From: Lentinus brumalis
Taxonomy: Eukaryota > Basidiomycota > Agaricomycetes > Polyporales > Polyporaceae
DNA length: 64,000 nt
Reading direction: 5' to 3'
Assembly (NCBI GenBank): GCA_001792895.1
Contig: MARA01000005.1
Coordinates: 372,001 to 436,000, forward strand
This document shows positions 10,180 through 22,904 of this stretch, one piece after another. Every line of letters starts with the position of its first letter. The first letter of the stretch is position 1. The notes under the pieces were generated by a model. That model did not search any database. It was not told the origin of the DNA and was given only the letters and a program-made list of their open reading frames with translations. A program made the translations under genes and the position numbers.

Positions 10180-13100
10180 CTGTACAGAGTCGGTAAGCGG
10201 GAGGTGAGGACAGCAGATACGGCGAAGACGTACCTCGCGCTGATCCAGTGAGTCTGCAGACTTGTGTTCGTCCGATCGTTCTTCCAAGACGATTCGGAGA
10301 CGGTGCAAAGTCGCACAACAGAGGTACGTGCTCGTGGACTTTGGGTTACGAAGGGTGTTGATTCTAGAGACGCCGCAGTCACCCGAAAACTGCAGCGGGT
10401 TGATGGTAAGCTACAGGACTGCGGACGCATAAGTAGGCTGGTCTGGAGGCGAGATGATGACGACGTACCTTGTGCTGACCGACTTTCCATGTAGGACTGC
10501 CTCGAGCATCCGCCCGCGCAGCTAGAAGTCTGCGACTCCGGCGTGAGCCGCGTGGACATATCGTACGACCGGAGATAAGCTCGCGCCAGCGTGCGTGTTC
10601 GGCGAGCAGTCGACGAATGTCGATCGACGGCACCGGCTCCTGAAGCCAAGACTCCAGTCGCTGCTCCTCAGACGCTATCCTCCTGACAGCGGGCATCGTC
10701 GCCGGCTTGGAACGCTGTGTCTGCAGCCGGGCCAGGGCGAAGATCGCGGTCGGACGGAGTCCTCCTGGTGTCTCGTCGACGCGACAGCTCGGTGAGTGCG
10801 TGGCGGACGAGCCACGAGTATATCGACGAGTGCAGGCGAAGCTCCCGCTGTGTGCAACGTTAGAGATGCCGCAGCGTACGAATCTGTGCTGACGGTGTCG
10901 GAAGGTGGGTCTCTGCTTGTGCGAGCGAGGAGGGCGAAGCCGAGGTTGGGACTGACGATCAGCGGGCTGCTCGAAGGTGGGGGAGGCAACTGGATGCTGC
11001 GTCGGCGCAGGATGTGATCTACATCTTCTGCTCGCGCCGCAGGACTTCAGTACATGACTGCACAGCGGTGACGATGAGTTTGCGGCTCGAACCAACTCAT
11101 GGAGCAGCTCGAAACACTCACCTCGGCCCGCAGTATATCGGCGCAACTCATCAACTGCTCCGTATCACGAGACTTGACGGCCGTGCCCAATCGCGAGTTG
11201 CGGCGGACGTACTGTGTCAATGCTATGTGCAGGACGCCGAGTAAGTCCTACGTAGACGCACCGAAAGAACACGGCCGCCATACTCACGACGAATGGATCG
11301 GATGTGAGTGGAGTTTCCGTACGAGATGTTCAGGCTTGCTGACACTATCGCTCTAGGGCTCAGCTACCTCTGCCAGTAAGGAGGACCACGTACTGTGTAT
11401 CACGTCTGACCCGTCCGCATCGTTTGGGGTAGTCGCCGCAGACTGTCGACCACTCGAGCGACCAGCGGTCGGCGGACGTGCTCGCGGAGAGCACATGAAG
11501 TGCGTGTCGTCGTGGAAGGCATCGTGAGGGCGTGGGAGTGACGGCAGGAGAAGGATATCGGAGGAGGAGAGTGGTGAGTCAGGAAAGTCGACACAACCTT
11601 CGGAATACTACCCGGCGTGTCTAGCACTCGCTTGTCGTCGATATACTGAGCCGAGAAATATGATGGAATTGCCTTGTTATAATCACAGAGTGTGTTGTGT
11701 GTTGCATAAGTTACTTACGATATGCCAAGTCTACTCAAGCACAGTAGAGAGCGTACCTGAGCACCATAAATGGTGGCCGCTATTCGATGTCACGATCGTG
11801 AGATAAGTCTGCGGCTCGTTCTCCGCTAACTCATAGACGAGTTCATCCGAAACCCCGCTCAGGGTCGCTCCAAGCTCATATCATCCTGAAAGATTCAGAG
11901 AGCCTCGGTAGAGCACGGCTGCCCACCGACTGAATGTCTCTCAAGGACGTCACCTTGCTCCTCTTAGCACTTCCCAAGTCTCCCCGGACGCAATGAACTG
12001 TGGGAGAGGGGAATGATGGGCAGGGATGCCATGGGAGCAGAGACTCGAGAGCGACAGTACCAACGGCGGTGAGTAGGGCGATGCGAAGCCGAGCGGATGC
12101 ACCGTTGTAGGAGCATTGAGCTGTCTCCCGGAGGCGAGCGTGTGAGATCCAAAAGGAAAGAGCGGCAGGACCGTCAGGGCCATGATGCAAGGTGCGCTTA
12201 ACATTGCTCCGCACGCTTGCGCAGGGTTGAAAGCAGCCGGCGCAGGCTCATCCCCATGCATTTAGGTGATGGCACCACTTGAGGCTTGCGAGCGAAATTG
12301 TCTTGCGATTCTGAAGCCGAGCGTACCAACGCAGTATGCCGCGCGGTGAACGCTCAAGAGAGGAGATCAGAATCAGCGCCATTTCGGAGGAGTGTTTTGA
12401 GCTGAGAGGAGGTTCAGGCTGCCATGCGCACGGAGAGGCCAACAGTTAGAATGCGTAAGGAATGCACCTCTGTCTCGCGTCCTGCATCCGCCGTGTTCAC
12501 TGCGGGCCGCCGTCCGCTCACCGCAAAAATTGGAAGTGCACACGGTGACTCAGGGTCGGGTAGGCCAAGTACCACCAGAAGCGGCGCGAACTGGCGTAAC
12601 CGGTGCTCGGAAGTACGCATGCATGTGCAAATCGGGCTATCCATCGTGCGTCGCCGCTCGAGTATGGGCCGTCCTCCAAGTCCTCAGAACTCCAAGTGGA
12701 CCTCCGCCGGGAGCGTTCAGGAGACACGCAACAGGCGTTACCCTCGAGGAGTGCACTGGTTGACCAGAGTGGGTGCATGGCCAAGTGTTGCACACGCATG
12801 TTTTGCGAACTTGTCTAGAACACCATCGAGGGCTAAGATCAGGAAGCCCATTGTCCCCACGCAATTACGGACCTCGAAGCGAGCCGCCATCGCGGAATTG
12901 GCACCCTGACCCGATGCAGGCGCAAACTGCATTTGCAATGGTGTGATATCGCTTCCACGGCGGCGGGATGCGCTGTGCGACACACACCCTCGTCGCCGTG
13001 TCGCGGTGCGTGGCCGAAACACTCCCAATGCTGCTCGCTATACACGACGGATACCCCGGAGGGTCCGAGAGTGTGGCCAGCACGTCGGGAATCAAGCGTG

Positions 13101-13453
13101 CTTCGTGTCATCCACGCACGGGGCTCGAGCAGCCCGTAGCTCCCATGTCGACCGCCGCGACGCCGCATCGCCCAGCCCGAGACTGGAGGATCGAAGCGAC
13201 AAGCGTTCTCACCAAGAACTAAGCGATACGAACGCGAGCGTGAGGAAGCCCGCGCCCATCGCACCTGTATACGCGACCCTGAACCCGGCTTCGCAGATTC
13301 GCGAGTGGCTAAGTCGCGCTTAGCCTTCAACATGGGTCTGGGAAAACGCGAGTGACGTACGAGTTCACGGCCGGCGAAGGCAGGGGAAGCGACGGCACAC
13401 CTGGCGGCGCACGGGCCAGCCATCATAGAGCCGCCGCTTCCCCTACATAACCC

Positions 13454-13831
13454 TCAGCCCGTGCCTGCAATCGTTCCCTCAACCCCCATCCATGCCTCAC
13501 GCGTTCTGTCCATCCGACTCTGCGTGCCTGCTGACCGCTCTAGTCTGCCGCCGCCGCCGCCGCCGTTCGTGAGCTCGTCGCCGTGAGCAACATCGCCGAC
13601 GACAGTCGTAGTTGCGTTCGTCGCCCGCCGCGGTGAGTCGCCTCTGCCAACTGACCTTGTCCATGTCTCTCGCACTGACCACGCGCGATAGACGGCCTCT
13701 TCTCCCGGACGCGCTCGAGTCCGCAGGTCTGAGCCTACGCTGAGCATCTGCGTTGACTCCTCAGTTGACGAGTCGAGGCTGACTCTGCCCTCGTGGCCGC
13801 AGAGCAACACGTCCTCGGTCGATGCTGGCAT
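13454..13831 (-). CDS. Small open frame of unknown function in the spacer (unit 1)
   Basis: ATG at 13831 opens a 125-residue frame starting MPASTEDVLLCGHEGRVSLD, acidic and Ser/Thr-rich, with a glycine run late in the frame. It recurs at 20775-21152 (unit 2), 28733-29104 (unit 3) and 36378-36707 (unit 4, C-terminus shifted). Some length differences between units are whole codons: an added Thr-Val pair in unit 4 and a variable glycine run. That is compatible with coding but also with consensus errors. No domain recognised. Confidence 0.3.
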   Translation of the reverse strand: MPASTEDVLLCGHEGRVSLDSSTEESTQMLSVGSDLRTRARPGEEAVYRAWSVRETWTRSVGRGDSPRRATNATTTVVGDVAHGDELTNGGGGGGRLERSAGTQSRMDRTREAWMGVEGTIAGTG

Positions 13832-14798
13832 TGACACACTGTGATGCGCTGCCGGGTCAGCATCAGATCATATACACATAACGCTAGCCTGCTCACCTTC
13901 GCATTGAACAGGGACCCTGTGCACCTCCGCTACCCGCTCTCTCCCACCCGTCGCTTCCGATGCGCTGTGCGCGTTCGCGTCACAACATGCCGGACTGCCG
14001 GTGCAGTTCTATCCGTGGTGAGCTACGCTGTTGCTGAGCTCGTTCATCGCGTACTGACTGAGTGCCCGCGTCGTGACCTTTTAGTGATATAAGCGTGTCG
14101 CGACAGAGCAGGTGAGGGTGGGCGACTCGATGATCTGGTGCAGGGACGACAGTACGTCGATAGAGGTGTGCGGCAACGCAGGCCGCCATCAGTTGCGAGG
14201 TAAGACGGGTCCGCCCTCCGACGTGCTGCATGAGATCTGCGGGGAACGGCACTGTGGTTGCGACAGGGAGACCAGTAAGCATCAAGTACAGGAGACGTAA
14301 GACATACCACGCTGGGGTGTACATACAGCGGGCAGACGGGTTCTCCTGCCGTCGGTACGCGAGCCAGCCGATATTGTGTGCTTGTGGGGATGACCGGAGG
14401 GGCGGGCTGTGCTCAGATGCCGCTGAGGAATGTTGTGCTGCAATCGGTGGGAATGGGTCCAGCGTGATCGGGTAGAGCTCACGAGCTTGAGTCATGGATG
14501 CCAAGATGAAGCTGGAGTCGCAGTAAGAGAGTGAGTATGGACAGTAGCAATGTAATAAAGAAACCGTTATCACCCTGACGTTCGCGTGCGGGCTTGTAGG
14601 GTCCCGAGACAGGAGACAGAGAGACGGGGACTTGGAGTGCAAGACCATGTTGGAGATATGTCGGCCGCCGTTCTCGCTGCTGGCGACCGAGCAATTGGCT
14701 GCAAGAGCAACGGCAGGACGTACGTGCAGTGGTGAACGACGTGACCCGGCGTTGGTCTGCGTCATGGTCGCACAGAGGCTTGGGATGGCACGTAGTAC

Positions 14799-15269
14799 TT
14801 ACGTGGAGATGGAGAGGCTGAGATTGGGAACGTCCACAGCGACGGCACACGGGGAGACGTCGAAGGTCGCGGAGAACATATAGCATTGGAGGATGTACGA
14901 TACACGGTGGGAAGCGACTATATGCGTCGGGGATGATGTGCAGCTGCAGTAAAGAGAGGCGGACTCACGAGAGCGCAACCAAGCACGACCTTGCGCGCAG
15001 CAGCTGCGCTTAGCTTGAGGGCGGACGATTGCATGGAGGGAGGAGGGCGGAAGGAAGGCGACAGAACAGATATCGATGTGGAGACCGGAGTGGAAGAGGG
15101 CGCGGACGGAGAGAAGCGACGCAAGAAAGAGCGACTTGCAGAGAGAGGGACGCGTCGAGCGGTGTGGCGACACTGGCAGCTGCATGTCAGCATCCGCACC
15201 GTAGTAGTATGACGCGGGCGTGTCCGGTGTAGCCGCATGCCCGTCAAGCGTGCGTTGTTGTGCCTGCAT
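14799..15269 (-). CDS. Chimeric open frame: acyltransferase first 30 codons fused to spacer
   Basis: From the ATG equivalent to the acyltransferase start (15269), the first 30 codons are kept (MQAQQRTLDGHAATPDTPAS then YYYGADADMQ). The frame continues into spacer sequence for about 126 more codons before a stop. The promoter segment upstream is also a copy of the acyltransferase promoter region, so a fusion transcript is possible. Later units lose the frame early through small indels. No domain in the spacer part. Confidence 0.3.
   Translation of the reverse strand: MQAQQRTLDGHAATPDTPASYYYGADADMQLPVSPHRSTRPSLCKSLFLASLLSVRALFHSGLHIDICSVAFLPPSSLHAIVRPQAKRSCCAQGRAWLRSRESASLYCSCTSSPTHIVASHRVSYILQCYMFSATFDVSPCAVAVDVPNLSLSIST
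15179..15269 (-). pseudogene. Truncated acyltransferase exon 1, start of unit 2
   Basis: Codons 1-30 of the acyltransferase with a few substitutions, cut at the same base as in the other units. None of the catalytic part is present. Confidence 0.85.
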
Positions 15270-15642
15270 GGCGGCGAGAGTCTGGAGGTCGTGGTTTGGG
15301 AGCAAGCGAGGCGGAAGTTAATAGCACAGCCGCCGCTCACAAGCATCTTCTATTCTAGTCCCCGGGCGCTTGCATGTGATACTCCTCCTCTCGTGGCAGT
15401 CGGGAACTTCTGGTCTGTCGGAATCAGTGCAGCCCGGGCTCAGAATCAGTCTTCAGGCGAACAGGATACGAGGGGTCTGTACATAGCTCGCAGCGCGCGG
15501 TCGAATCTCGCTTGCGACAATTCAGAGCCCAAGGACCGCTCAAGTACACCGCCCGAGATGCCATCCCCGACACCGGAAAGGACTGACTCAAGTACTTTCC
15601 GTAGAGTACAATTTCTACTACAGTTACGGGTAAATCTTGAGG

Positions 15643-16918
15643 TCAGGTTTCCGCACTCGGTGATTGTACTAGTACAGCATGGGTCGATTGACAGAGCGCA
15701 TCGTCGGGTATCCTCTCCTTGATCTCTTGACGGAGTTTGCGAAGCTCCGTAGGCTGCAGCGTGCCAGAGACGAGCCTGATCGTCTCGCCAGGTCTGCTGC
15801 CCGGAACCTCGATGGTATGCTCAGGGCCTGCGTGCGTCGCACCCTCAATCCACTCGCCGCCCAATTCCTCGTCAGGGTTGTTGCGACGGCCCAGAAAATT
15901 GCGCAACAACTGCGCGTTCTTCTCTTGGTCGTCGATGATGCGTGTGTTGCCGTGCCGCCCGGGCTTGCATACCACCTTGTGTCTCGGCCAGTCCTGCAGG
16001 GACCAAGTAAGTGACCGTCAGGACCCCACGGGCAAAGCGACATACCTGCTTCTGACACTCCTTGCTGCAGTAGTGCGGCTTGAGGTCCGCAGGGCAGCCC
16101 CCTCCGCAGGCCCTGAGCGCCGCCTTGTGCAGACCCTCCACGTTACAGCCCTCCGCTGCGCAGATGTACGCGCCCGGGTTCTTCGCAACCTTCGCCCGCC
16201 GGCGCCGTTCCTCCGCAACGATCTCGTTCTCCCGCTTCTTCAGCGCGTCCCAGAGCGGCCTGAACTCGAGCGCCCAGTCGACCTCTTCTCCAGTGCTGGT
16301 GACCTGCACGTCGGTGCCCTGGATGCGCTCCACGACGTCCTTGACGCCAAACCCGACCCAGAGGACGGCCGGGCTGACGAGTCCGAGCTGCACGCTGTGC
16401 GACGCGTGCACCGCAGCGAAGACGAGCGGCGCGTACGGCGACTCCCCGGCAGGGTTGAACGGCCGCCCGAAGCGATGGAGCTCTGCGTGGTTGTCGGCGC
16501 GCGCCTCGTCCGTGTCCAGACACCACTCGTCCCAGTACGCCTGGGCGGCGGCGGAGTGGGCCTGTGCGCGTATCTCTTCTGGCGCCCTGTCGCCTACGTA
16601 GTCCGAGCCGGCGGCGAAGTCGTCCGTGAGCATGTCGAACATGTACAGCGCGCCCTGGAGCGATTTGCGCTTGACGCCGCAGCCGCTCAGGTAACTACAG
16701 AGAGAAGAACGTCAGCGACGATGTCCAGCGGAGGGCTGGGGCACGTACCGGAAGCCGAGCTCGAGGATGGCTTCGGGGTCCTGTTCGTGCTCGAAACGCT
16801 CTCCGATCTCCCGGGTCGGATGGGCGGTCAGGTAGCGCGAACACTCGCGCATCAACTCTTGCATGTCCGGCTGCGCGTCGTACGGAAAGCAGCAGTTTTG
16901 TTTGATGCTGACGATCAT
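15643..16918 (-). CDS. MYND-type zinc finger protein, array copy 2
   Basis: Exons 16918-16749, 16694-16046, 15993-15643; 389 residues. Exons 1 and 2 match copy 1 almost exactly, and all finger ligands are kept. In exon 3, two small indels that compensate each other change a few residues near the C-terminus (KERIPDDALCQST instead of KEKKDIPTMRCQST); the stop codon is the same. This and copy 1 are the only fully open copies. The 5' end has the same replaced sequence as copy 1. Confidence 0.75.
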
Positions 16919-19900
16919 GTCGTCGTCTGTGCGGTGTATTTTGAGCGTGAGTGCAGACAGAAGAAATGAACGAGAGATGCTCACGACATGCGGAGCCGCG
17001 CGCGACAGGCGGCGTGTTTGCCGTCCCAAGATCCTCCAGATCGATCACTTGGCTCTGAACACTCCGGGGAATGCATACGACCCAGGGGATGAGCTCGCAG
17101 GGGGATACAGACGACCCGGAGATGAGCTCCAGGGGCGTACATGCGACCTGGGGATGTGCTCAGAGGGCGCAGCTTGCACAGAACGGAGTGCAGGACTGTC
17201 CGCCGCTGTGTGCGGGTGTGAGTCGTAAATTGGAGACATACCTTCGTCGCTTACGTTCTCTCTTGTTCCACGTTTCTTCTCCGCTATGGACTTTCTTGCA
17301 GACGGCGCACACTTGAGCTTGGCCGAAGTGCAGGTTGAAAAACGGTGGGAGGACGGCGAGACGATTGCAGAGAGGTAAGTGGCTCAGTCATTGTGAGAAC
17401 AGTGCAGTATACAGCAACTCTAGCTAGCAGGACCAGTACGACGTCGCGGAGACGTGCAAGAAACCACTCGAGCACCGCACTCCTCCAGATGTACGGGCGC
17501 CTATCATTGCTTCGCGATCCGTGCCGTGCATCCGGCCCGCCGCTCTTCCTCCCACCCGCCATGACATCCCCTGCTCAGTCTCCTCGTTTGCGCTTTGCTG
17601 GGTATCTGGGCAGCTGTGTGAACGCCCGTGGTCTCTGCTCTGGACAGACTCACCTGGGACGACCAAGAGCACTTGCACTGGAACACATACGGACTTCAAA
17701 TTGCTGGCAGGCCGCAGGGTTGCGGTCGAGATGCGCAAGGCGGATACGCGGCGTGATAAGTACTCCGACTGCGGCGAGCACGTCAACAGCGGTTCCAGAG
17801 CGCTGGTACAATAGACGGCGCAGGAAGACGCTGGCGGCAGAGATCAGTTCTCGACGTCTGGCTGGGACGCTGCCTGTACAGAGTCGGTAAGCGGGAGGTG
17901 AGGACAGCAGATACGGCGAAGACGTACCTCGCGCTGATCCAGTGAGTCCGCAGACTTGTGTTCGTCCGATCGTTCTTCCAAGACGATTCGGAGACGGTGC
18001 AAAGTCGCACAACAGAGGTACGTGCTCGTGGACTTTGGGTTACGAAGGGTGTTGATTCTAGAGACGCCGCAGTCACCCGAAAACTGCAGCGGGTTGATGG
18101 TAAGCTACAGGACTGCGGACGCATAAGTAGGCTGGTCTGGAGGCGAGATGATGACGACGTACCTTGTGCTGACCGACTTTCCATGTAGGACTGCCTCGAG
18201 CATCCTCCCGCGCAGCTAGAAGTCTGCGACTCCGGCGTGAGCCGCGTGGACATATCGTACGACCGGAGATAAGCTCGCGCCAGCGTGCGTGTTCGGCGAG
18301 CAGTCGACGAATGTCGATCGACAGGCACCGGCTCCTGAAGCCAAGACTCCAGTCGCTGCTCCTCAGACGTCGCCGGCTTGGAACGCTGTGTCTGCAGCCG
18401 GGCCAGGGCGAAGATCGCGGTCGGACGGAGTCCTCCTGGTGTCTCGTCGACGCGGCAGCTCGGTGAGTGCGTGGCGGACGAGCCACGAGTATATCGACGA
18501 GTGCAGGCGAAGCTCCCGCTGTGTGCAACGTTAGAGATGCCGCAGCGTACGAATCTATGCTGACGGTGTCGGAAGGTGGGTCTCTGCTTGTGCGAGCGAG
18601 GAGGGCGAAGCCGAGGTTGGGACTGACGATCAGCGGGCTGCTCGAAGGTGGGGGAGGCAACTGGATGCTGCGTCGGCGCAGGATGTGATCTACATCTTCT
18701 GCTCGCGCCGCAGGACTTCAGTACGATGACTGCACAGCGGTGACGATGAGTTTGCGGCTCGAACCAACTCATGGAGCAGCTCGAAACACTCACCTCGGCC
18801 CGCAGTATATCGGCGCAACTCATCAACTGCTCCGTATCACGAGACTTGACGGCCGTGCCCAACGCGAGTGCGGCGGACGTACTGTGTCAATGCTATGTGC
18901 AGGACGCCGAGTAAGTCCTACGTAGACGCACCGAAAGAACACGGCCGCCATACTCACGACGAATGGATCGGATGTGAGTGGAGTTTCCGTACGAGATGTT
19001 CAGGCTTGCTGACACTATCGCTCTAGGGCTCAGCTACCTCTGCCAGTAAGGAGGACCACGTACTGTGTATCACGTCTGACCCGTCCGCATCGTTTGGGGT
19101 AGTCGCCGCAGACTGTCGACCACTCGAGCGACCAGCGGTCGGCGGACGTGCTCGGCGGAGAGCACATGAAGTGCGTGTCGTCGTGGAAGGCATCGTGAGG
19201 GCGTGGGAAATGTGACGGCAGGAGAAGAGATATCGGAGGAGGAGAGTGGTGAGTCAGGAAAGTCGACACAACCTTCGGAATACTACCCGGCGTGTCTAGC
19301 ACTCGCTTGTCGTCGATATACTGAGCCGAGAAATATGATGGAATTGCCTTGTTATAATCACAGAGTGTGTTGTGTGTTGCATAAGTTACTTACGATATGC
19401 CAAGTCTACTCAAGCACAGTAGAGAGCGTACCTGAGCACCATAAATGGTGGCCGCTATTCGATGTCACGATCGTGAGATAAGTCTGCGGCTCGTTCTCCG
19501 CTAACTCATAGACGAGTTCATCCGAAACCCCGCTCAGGGTCGCTCCAAGCTCATATCATCCTGAAAGATTCAGAGAGCCTCGGTAGAGCACGGCTGCCCA
19601 CCGACTGAATGTCTCTCAAGGACGTCACCTTGCTCCTCTTAGCACTTCCCAAGTCTCCCCGGACGCAATGAACTGTGGGAGAGGGGAATGATGGGCAGGG
19701 ATGCCATGGGAGCAGAGACTCGAGAGCGACAGTACCAACGGCGGTGAGTAGGGCGATGCGAAGCCGAGCGGATGCACCGTTGTAGGAGCATTGAGCTGTC
19801 TCCCGGAGGCGAGCGTGTGAGATCCAAAAGGAAAGAGAGGACCGTCAGGGCCATGATGCAAGGTGCGCTTAACATTGCTCCGCACGCTTGCGCAGGGTTG

Positions 19901-20697
19901 AAAGCAGCCGGCGCAGGCTCATCCCCATGCATTTAGGTGATGGCACCACTTGAGGCTTGCGAGCGAAATTGTCTTGCGATTCTGAAGCCGAGCGTACCAA
20001 CGCAGTATGCCGCGCGGTGAACGCTCAAGAGAGGAGATCAGAATCAGCGCCATTTCGGAGGAGTGTTTTGAGCTGAGAGGAGGTTCAGGCTGCCATGCGC
20101 ACGGAGAGGCCAACAGTTAGAATGCGTAAGGAATGCACCTCTGTCTCGCGTCCTGCATCCGCCGTGTTCACTGCGGGCCGCCGTCCGCTCACCGCAAAAA
20201 TTGGAAGTGCACACGGCGGCTCAGGGTCAGGTAGGCCAAGTAACACCAGAAGCGACACGAACTGGCGTAACCGGTGCTAGGAAGTACGCATGCATGGGCA
20301 ACTCGCGCTATCCATCGTGCGCCGCCGCTCGAGTATGGGCCGTCCTCCAAGTCCTCAGAACTCCAAGTGGACCTCCGCCGGGAGCGTTCAGGAGACACGC
20401 AACAGGCGTTACCCTCGAGGAGTGCACTGGTTGACCAGAGTGGGTGCATGGCCAAGTGTTGCACACGCATGTTTTGCGAACTTGTCTAGAACACCATCGA
20501 GGGCTAAGATCAGGAAGCCCATTGTCCCCACGCAATTACGGACCTCGAAGCGAGCCGCCATCGCGGAATTGGCACCCTGACCCGATGCAGGCGCAAACTG
20601 CATTTGCAATGGTGTGATATCGCTTCCACGGCGGCGGGATGCGCTGTGCGACACACACCCTCGTCGCCGTGTCGCGGTGCGTGGCCGAAACACTCCC

Positions 20698-20704
20698 AAT
20701 GCAG
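20698..20704. other. Deletion scar in unit 2 (350 bases lost)
   Basis: Unit 2 joins sequence matching unit 1 position 13031 directly to position 13382. The two-base word GC is present at both break points, typical of microhomology-mediated or replication-slippage deletion. Units 1, 3 and 4 keep the 350 bases. Confidence 0.85.
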
Positions 20705-21697
20705 GGGAAGCGACGGCACACCTGGCGGCGCACGGGCCAGCCATCATAGAGCCGCCGCTTCCCCTACATAACCCTCAGCCCGTGCCTGCAATCGTTCCCT
20801 CAACCCCCATCCATGCCTCACGCGTTCTGTCCATCCGACTCTGCGTGCCTGCTGACCGCTCTAGTCTGCCGCCGCCGCCGCCGCCGTTCGTGAGCTCGTC
20901 GCCGTGAGCAACATCGCCGACGACAGTCGTAGTTGCGTTCGTCGCCCGCCGCGGTGAGTCGCCTCTGCCAACTGACCTTGTCCATGTCTCTCGCACTGAC
21001 CACGCGCGATAGACGGCCTCTTCTCCCGGACGCGCTCGAGTCCGCAGGTCTGAGCCTACGCTGAGCATCTGCGTTGACTCCTCAGTTGACGAGTCGAGGC
21101 TGACTCTGCCCTCGTGGCCGCAGAGCAACACGTCCTCGGTCGATGCTGGCATTGACACACTGTGATGCGCTGCCGGGTCAGCAGATCATATACACATAAC
21201 GCTAGCCTGCTCACCTTCGCATTGAACAGGGACCCTGTGCACCTCCGCTACCCGCTCTCTCCCACCCGTCGCTTCCGATGCGCTGTGCGCGTTCGCGTCA
21301 CAACATGCCGGACTGCCGGTGCAGTTCTATCCGTGGTGAGCTACGCTGTTGCTGAGCTCGTTCATCGCGTACTGACTGAGTGCCCGCGTCGTGACCTTTT
21401 AGTGATATAAGCGTGTCGCGACAGAGCAGTGAGGGTGGGCGACTCGATGATCTGGTGCAGGGACGACAGTACGTCGATAGAGGTGTGCGGCAACGCAGGC
21501 CGCCATCAGTTGCGAGGTAAGACGGGTCCGCCCTCCGACGTGCTGCATGAGATCTGCGGGGAACGGCACTGTGGTTGCGACAGGGAGACCAGTAAGCATC
21601 AAGTACAGGAGACGTAAGACATACCACGCTGGGTGTACATACAGCGGGCAGACGGGTTCTCCTGCCGTCGGTACGCGAGCCAGCCGATATTGTGTGC

Positions 21698-22406
21698 TTG
21701 TGGGGATGACCGGAGGGGCGGGCTGTGCTCAGATGCCGCTGAGGAATGTTGTGCTGCAATCGGTGGGAATGGGTCCAGCGTGATCGGGTAGAGCTCACGA
21801 GCTTGAGTCATGGATGCCAAGATGAAGCTGGAGTCGCAGTAAGAGAGTGAGTATGGACAGTAGCAATGTAATAAAGAAACCGTTATCACCCTGACGTTCG
21901 CGTGCGGGCTTGTAGGGTCCCGAGACAGGAGACAGAGAGACGGGGACTTGGAGTGCAAGACCATGTTGGAGATATGTCGGCCGCCGTTCTCGCTGCTGGC
22001 GACCGAGCAATTGGCTGCAAGAGCAACGGCAGGACGTACGTGCAGTGGTGAATTGTGGGGATGACCGGAGGGGCGGGCTGTGCTCAGATGCCGCTGAGGA
22101 ATGTTGTGCTGCAATCGGTGGGAATGGGTCCAGCGTGATCGGGTAGAGCTCACGAGCTTGAGTCATGGATGCCAAGATGAAGCTGGAGTCGCAGTAAGAG
22201 AGTGAGTATGGACAGTAGCAATGTAATAAAGAAACCGTTATCACCCTGACGTTCGCGTGCGGGCTTGTAGGGTCCCGAGACAGGAGACAGAGAGACGGGG
22301 ACTTGGAGTGCAAGACCATGTTGGAGATATGTCGGCCGCCGTTCTCGCTGCTGGCGACCGAGCAATTGGCTGCAAGAGCAACGCAGGACGTACGTGCAGT
22401 GGTGAA
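21698..22406. repeat. 355-base tandem duplication private to unit 2
   Basis: 21698-22052 is repeated at 22053-22406 almost perfectly. The junction reads GTGGTGAA followed by TTGTGGGGATG, while units 1, 3 and 4 continue GTGGTGAACGACG. Confidence 0.9.
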
Positions 22407-22813
22407 CGACGTGACCCGGCGTTGGTCTGCGTCATGGTCGCACAGAGGCTTGGGATGGCACGTAGTACTTACGTGGAGATGGAGAGGCTGAGATTGGGAA
22501 CGTCCACAGCGACGGCACACGGGAGACGTCGAAGGTCGCGGAGAACATATAGCATTGGAGGATGTACGATACACGGTGGGAAGCGACTATATGCGTCGGG
22601 GATGATGTGCAGCTGCAGTAAAGAGAGCGGACTCACGAGAGCGCAACCAAGCACGACCTTGCGCGCAGCATGGAGGGAGGAGGGCGAAGAAGGCGACAGA
22701 ACAGATATCGATGTGGAGACCGGAGTGGAAGAGGGCGCGGACGGAGAGAAGCGACGCAAGAAAGAGCGACTTGCAGAGAGAGGGACGCGTCGAGCGGTGT
22801 GGCGACACTGGCA

Positions 22814-22904
22814 GCTGCATGTCAGCATCCGCACCGTAGTAGTATGACGCGGGCGTGTCCGGTGTAGCCGCATGCCCGTCAAGCGTGCGTTGTTGTGCCT
22901 GCAT
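22814..22904 (-). pseudogene. Truncated acyltransferase exon 1, start of unit 3
   Basis: Same 30-codon remnant as in unit 2, with the ATG equivalent at 22904. Confidence 0.85.

Larger units (their letters stand above)
7442..15178. repeat. Tandem array unit 1 (7737 bases)
   Basis: Anchored on the shared words GCTGCATGTCAGCATCC at 7442, 15179, 22814, 30433 and 38049. Unit 1 starts inside exon 1 of the complete acyltransferase gene. It then carries the acyltransferase-MYND intergenic segment, MYND copy 1 and about 5.95 kb of spacer. It is the only unit with an intact gene to its left. It keeps reading frames that are broken in later units and is the longest of the four. Confidence 0.95.
9225..15178. 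other. Unit 1 spacer, unidentified, partly coding in appearance
   Basis: About 5.95 kb between MYND copy 1 and the truncated acyltransferase exon of unit 2. No domain is recognised. The minus strand has more long open stretches than expected by chance at this base composition, several ending at good GT donors, but I could not build one continuous gene. Candidate pieces are listed separately. The best reading is a degenerate or unknown multi-exon minus-strand gene, or more than one. I see no terminal repeats or transposase motifs. Confidence 0.5.
15179..22813. repeat. Tandem array unit 2 (7635 bases)
   Basis: Nearly identical to unit 1 over MYND and spacer, with two private rearrangements: a 350-base deletion near 20702 and a 355-base tandem duplication at 21698-22406. 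Because these nearly cancel, unit length changes little. In one block (about 20211-20330) it is identical to unit 4 and differs from unit 1. Confidence 0.95.
16919..22813. other. Unit 2 spacer
   Basis: Copy of the unit 1 spacer. The minus strand has a 359-codon open stretch at 17783-18862, Ser/Arg-rich and without a recognised domain. It is interrupted in units 1 and 3. Small indels against unit 1 break other frames. Confidence 0.5.

Noticed and set aside
9225..15178. Spacer as a transposable element (KDZ, LTR or Helitron)
   Set aside because: I found no terminal repeats, transposase or reverse transcriptase motifs, or target-site duplications; unit borders lie inside genes rather than at element ends.
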